Source of the DNA: Candidatus Njordarchaeum guaymasense
GTDB lineage: Archaea > Asgardarchaeota > Njordarchaeia > Njordarchaeales > Njordarchaeaceae
Assembly: GCA_030587605.1 (NCBI GenBank)
Contig: JAUQYT010000121.1
Location: 1 to 7,422, forward strand
Direction of reading: 5' to 3'
Length of the DNA: 7,422 nucleotides
Shown in pieces: positions 6,875 to 7,422 of this stretch (position 1 is the first letter of the stretch; each line of letters starts with the position of its first letter). The notes under the pieces are model-generated. The model searched no databases, was not told the DNA's origin, and worked only from the letters and a program-made list of their open reading frames with translations. Made by a program: the position numbers and the translations under genes.

Positions 6875-6921
6875 AAGCATAGGGCTGGAGTCGTATGCTT
6901 CCAGCCACCAACCCCTTTTTT
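6875..6921 (+). terminator. Overlapping inverted repeats plus T6 tract, probable terminator region
   Basis: Two perfect 7-bp inverted repeats overlap. AAGCATA (6875-6881) pairs with TATGCTT (6894-6900), and GGCTGGA (6883-6889) pairs with TCCAGCC (6900-6906). They interleave, so only one hairpin can form at a time. A T6 tract follows at 6916-6921. The second hairpin ends nine bases before the T run, farther than in a classic bacterial intrinsic terminator. The T run alone could serve in an archaeon. The rest of the gap to 6959 holds only a weak promoter candidate. Confidence 0.5.
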
Positions 6922-6942
6922 AGGGCGCGAACTTCGGGAAAA

Positions 6943-6949
6943 CATATTA
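6943..6949 (+). promoter_or_regulatory. Weak TATA-like element before the HhH-GPD gene
   Basis: CATATTA lies 17 bases before ATG 6960, too close for that ATG if used as a standard TATA box. It would suit a start at the in-frame GTG 6975 or TTG 6984. There is no clear Shine-Dalgarno sequence before any of these codons, so a leaderless transcript is possible. Confidence 0.25.
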
Positions 6950-6959
6950 GTCATCGCAC

Positions 6960-7422
6960 ATGAACATTCGAATTGTGATTGTCTTGACCGTCGAGAAACG
7001 ACTCTCCCAGCTACCTGCCTATTCAAAGGAGTTGGGGTTAGATCTATCCAAGTCGAGAGACAGGTTCAAGTGGTTCCTAGCCTCCTTGCTTTTCGCCAAA
7101 AGGATCTCTGCGGGGATTGCCAAGAAAACCTACCTTCGATTCGAACAGGAAGGATTGACCACGCCGGAAAAGATACGTGCGGCAGGGTGGGATCGGTTGG
7201 TTAAAGTGCTGGATTCTGGGGGATACGTGAGATACGACTTCTCCACAGCCTCAACTCTTCTAGCAATCATGAGTGAGCTCAAAGAGAAATATGGAAATCT
7301 TGAACAGCTTCATAAGCAATCGAGTAGCCCGAAGGATTTGGAGAGGCGTCTAAAAGAATTCAAGGGTGTTGGTCCTGTAGGCATCAACGTGTTCCTGAGG
7401 GAGCTAAGGGGAATCTGGGAGA
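6960..7422 (+). CDS. HhH-GPD superfamily DNA glycosylase (endonuclease III-like), 3' truncated by the window
   Basis: 154 codons are open to the window end. The N-terminal part is helical (RFKWFLASLLFAKRIS at 35-50, typical of the first helices of endonuclease III relatives). Residues 131-146 give the helix-hairpin-helix LKEFKGVGPVGINVFL, the DNA-binding element of HhH-GPD base-excision glycosylases. Family members excise damaged or mismatched bases. In endonuclease III the hairpin carries the lyase Lys (GVGRKTA); here the corresponding stretch is GVGPVGI with no Lys, suggesting a monofunctional glycosylase or a non-catalytic relative. The expected catalytic Asp would lie past the window edge, so activity cannot be judged. 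The start is uncertain: ATG 6960, GTG 6975 and TTG 6984 are all in frame, and residues before VEKRLSQLP look dispensable. There is no iron-sulphur cysteine cluster in the visible part, though that would be C-terminal. Confidence 0.75.
   Translation, partial: MNIRIVIVLTVEKRLSQLPAYSKELGLDLSKSRDRFKWFLASLLFAKRISAGIAKKTYLRFEQEGLTTPEKIRAAGWDRLVKVLDSGGYVRYDFSTASTLLAIMSELKEKYGNLEQLHKQSSSPKDLERRLKEFKGVGPVGINVFLRELRGIWE

Noticed and set aside
6875..6906. An H-type pseudoknot from the two interleaved stems
   Set aside because: The two 3' strands abut with no linker to cross the 7-bp first stem, so simultaneous formation is sterically unlikely; alternative hairpins are the better reading.
1..7422. CRISPR arrays, tRNA or rRNA genes, insertion sequences
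   Set aside because: No direct-repeat arrays, no tRNA-like cloverleaf with a CCA-proximal stem, and no transposase frame or terminal inverted repeats were seen.

Overview
The window reads as a piece of an archaeal chromosome, most likely from the Thermoproteota (TACK) side, perhaps a Nitrososphaeria- or Bathyarchaeia-like lineage. The reasons are TATA-like promoter boxes, T-rich tracts after stop codons, a TrpB2-type tryptophan synthase beta tail, and a secreted, sequon-rich beta-propeller protein with a C-terminal membrane anchor. The lineage call is inference from gene content; no rRNA or other marker is present.

Layout: (1) 1-188, + strand, the C-terminal end of a TrpB2-like tryptophan synthase beta chain. 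(2) 295-1122, + strand, a complete Fpg/Nei-family (MutM-like) DNA glycosylase. (3) 1139-4768, - strand, convergent with the glycosylase and only 16 bases from it, an excinuclease UvrB gene of 1209 codons. Its ATP-binding P-loop is split by an in-frame 529-residue intein (3041-4627). Splicing would leave a normal 680-residue UvrB. (4) 4769-4953, a divergent promoter region. (5) 4954-6867, + strand, an exported seven-bladed Vgb/NHL-like propeller protein with a CARDB-like domain and a C-terminal transmembrane anchor. (6) 6868-6959, a gap holding two overlapping inverted repeats and a T6 tract. (7) 6960 to the window end, + strand, the N-terminal part of a HhH-GPD (endonuclease III superfamily) base-excision glycosylase.

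Three of the five genes are DNA-repair genes: two base-excision glycosylases and the nucleotide-excision damage-verification helicase. The most unusual item is the UvrB intein. It interrupts the Walker A motif exactly between the catalytic Lys and the following Thr. It begins with Ser rather than the commoner Cys, carries both LAGLIDADG motifs with their acidic residues, and contains an apparent XRE/Cro-type helix-turn-helix between the endonuclease and the C-terminal splicing blocks. The precursor cannot have a functional P-loop, so UvrB activity should depend on protein splicing.
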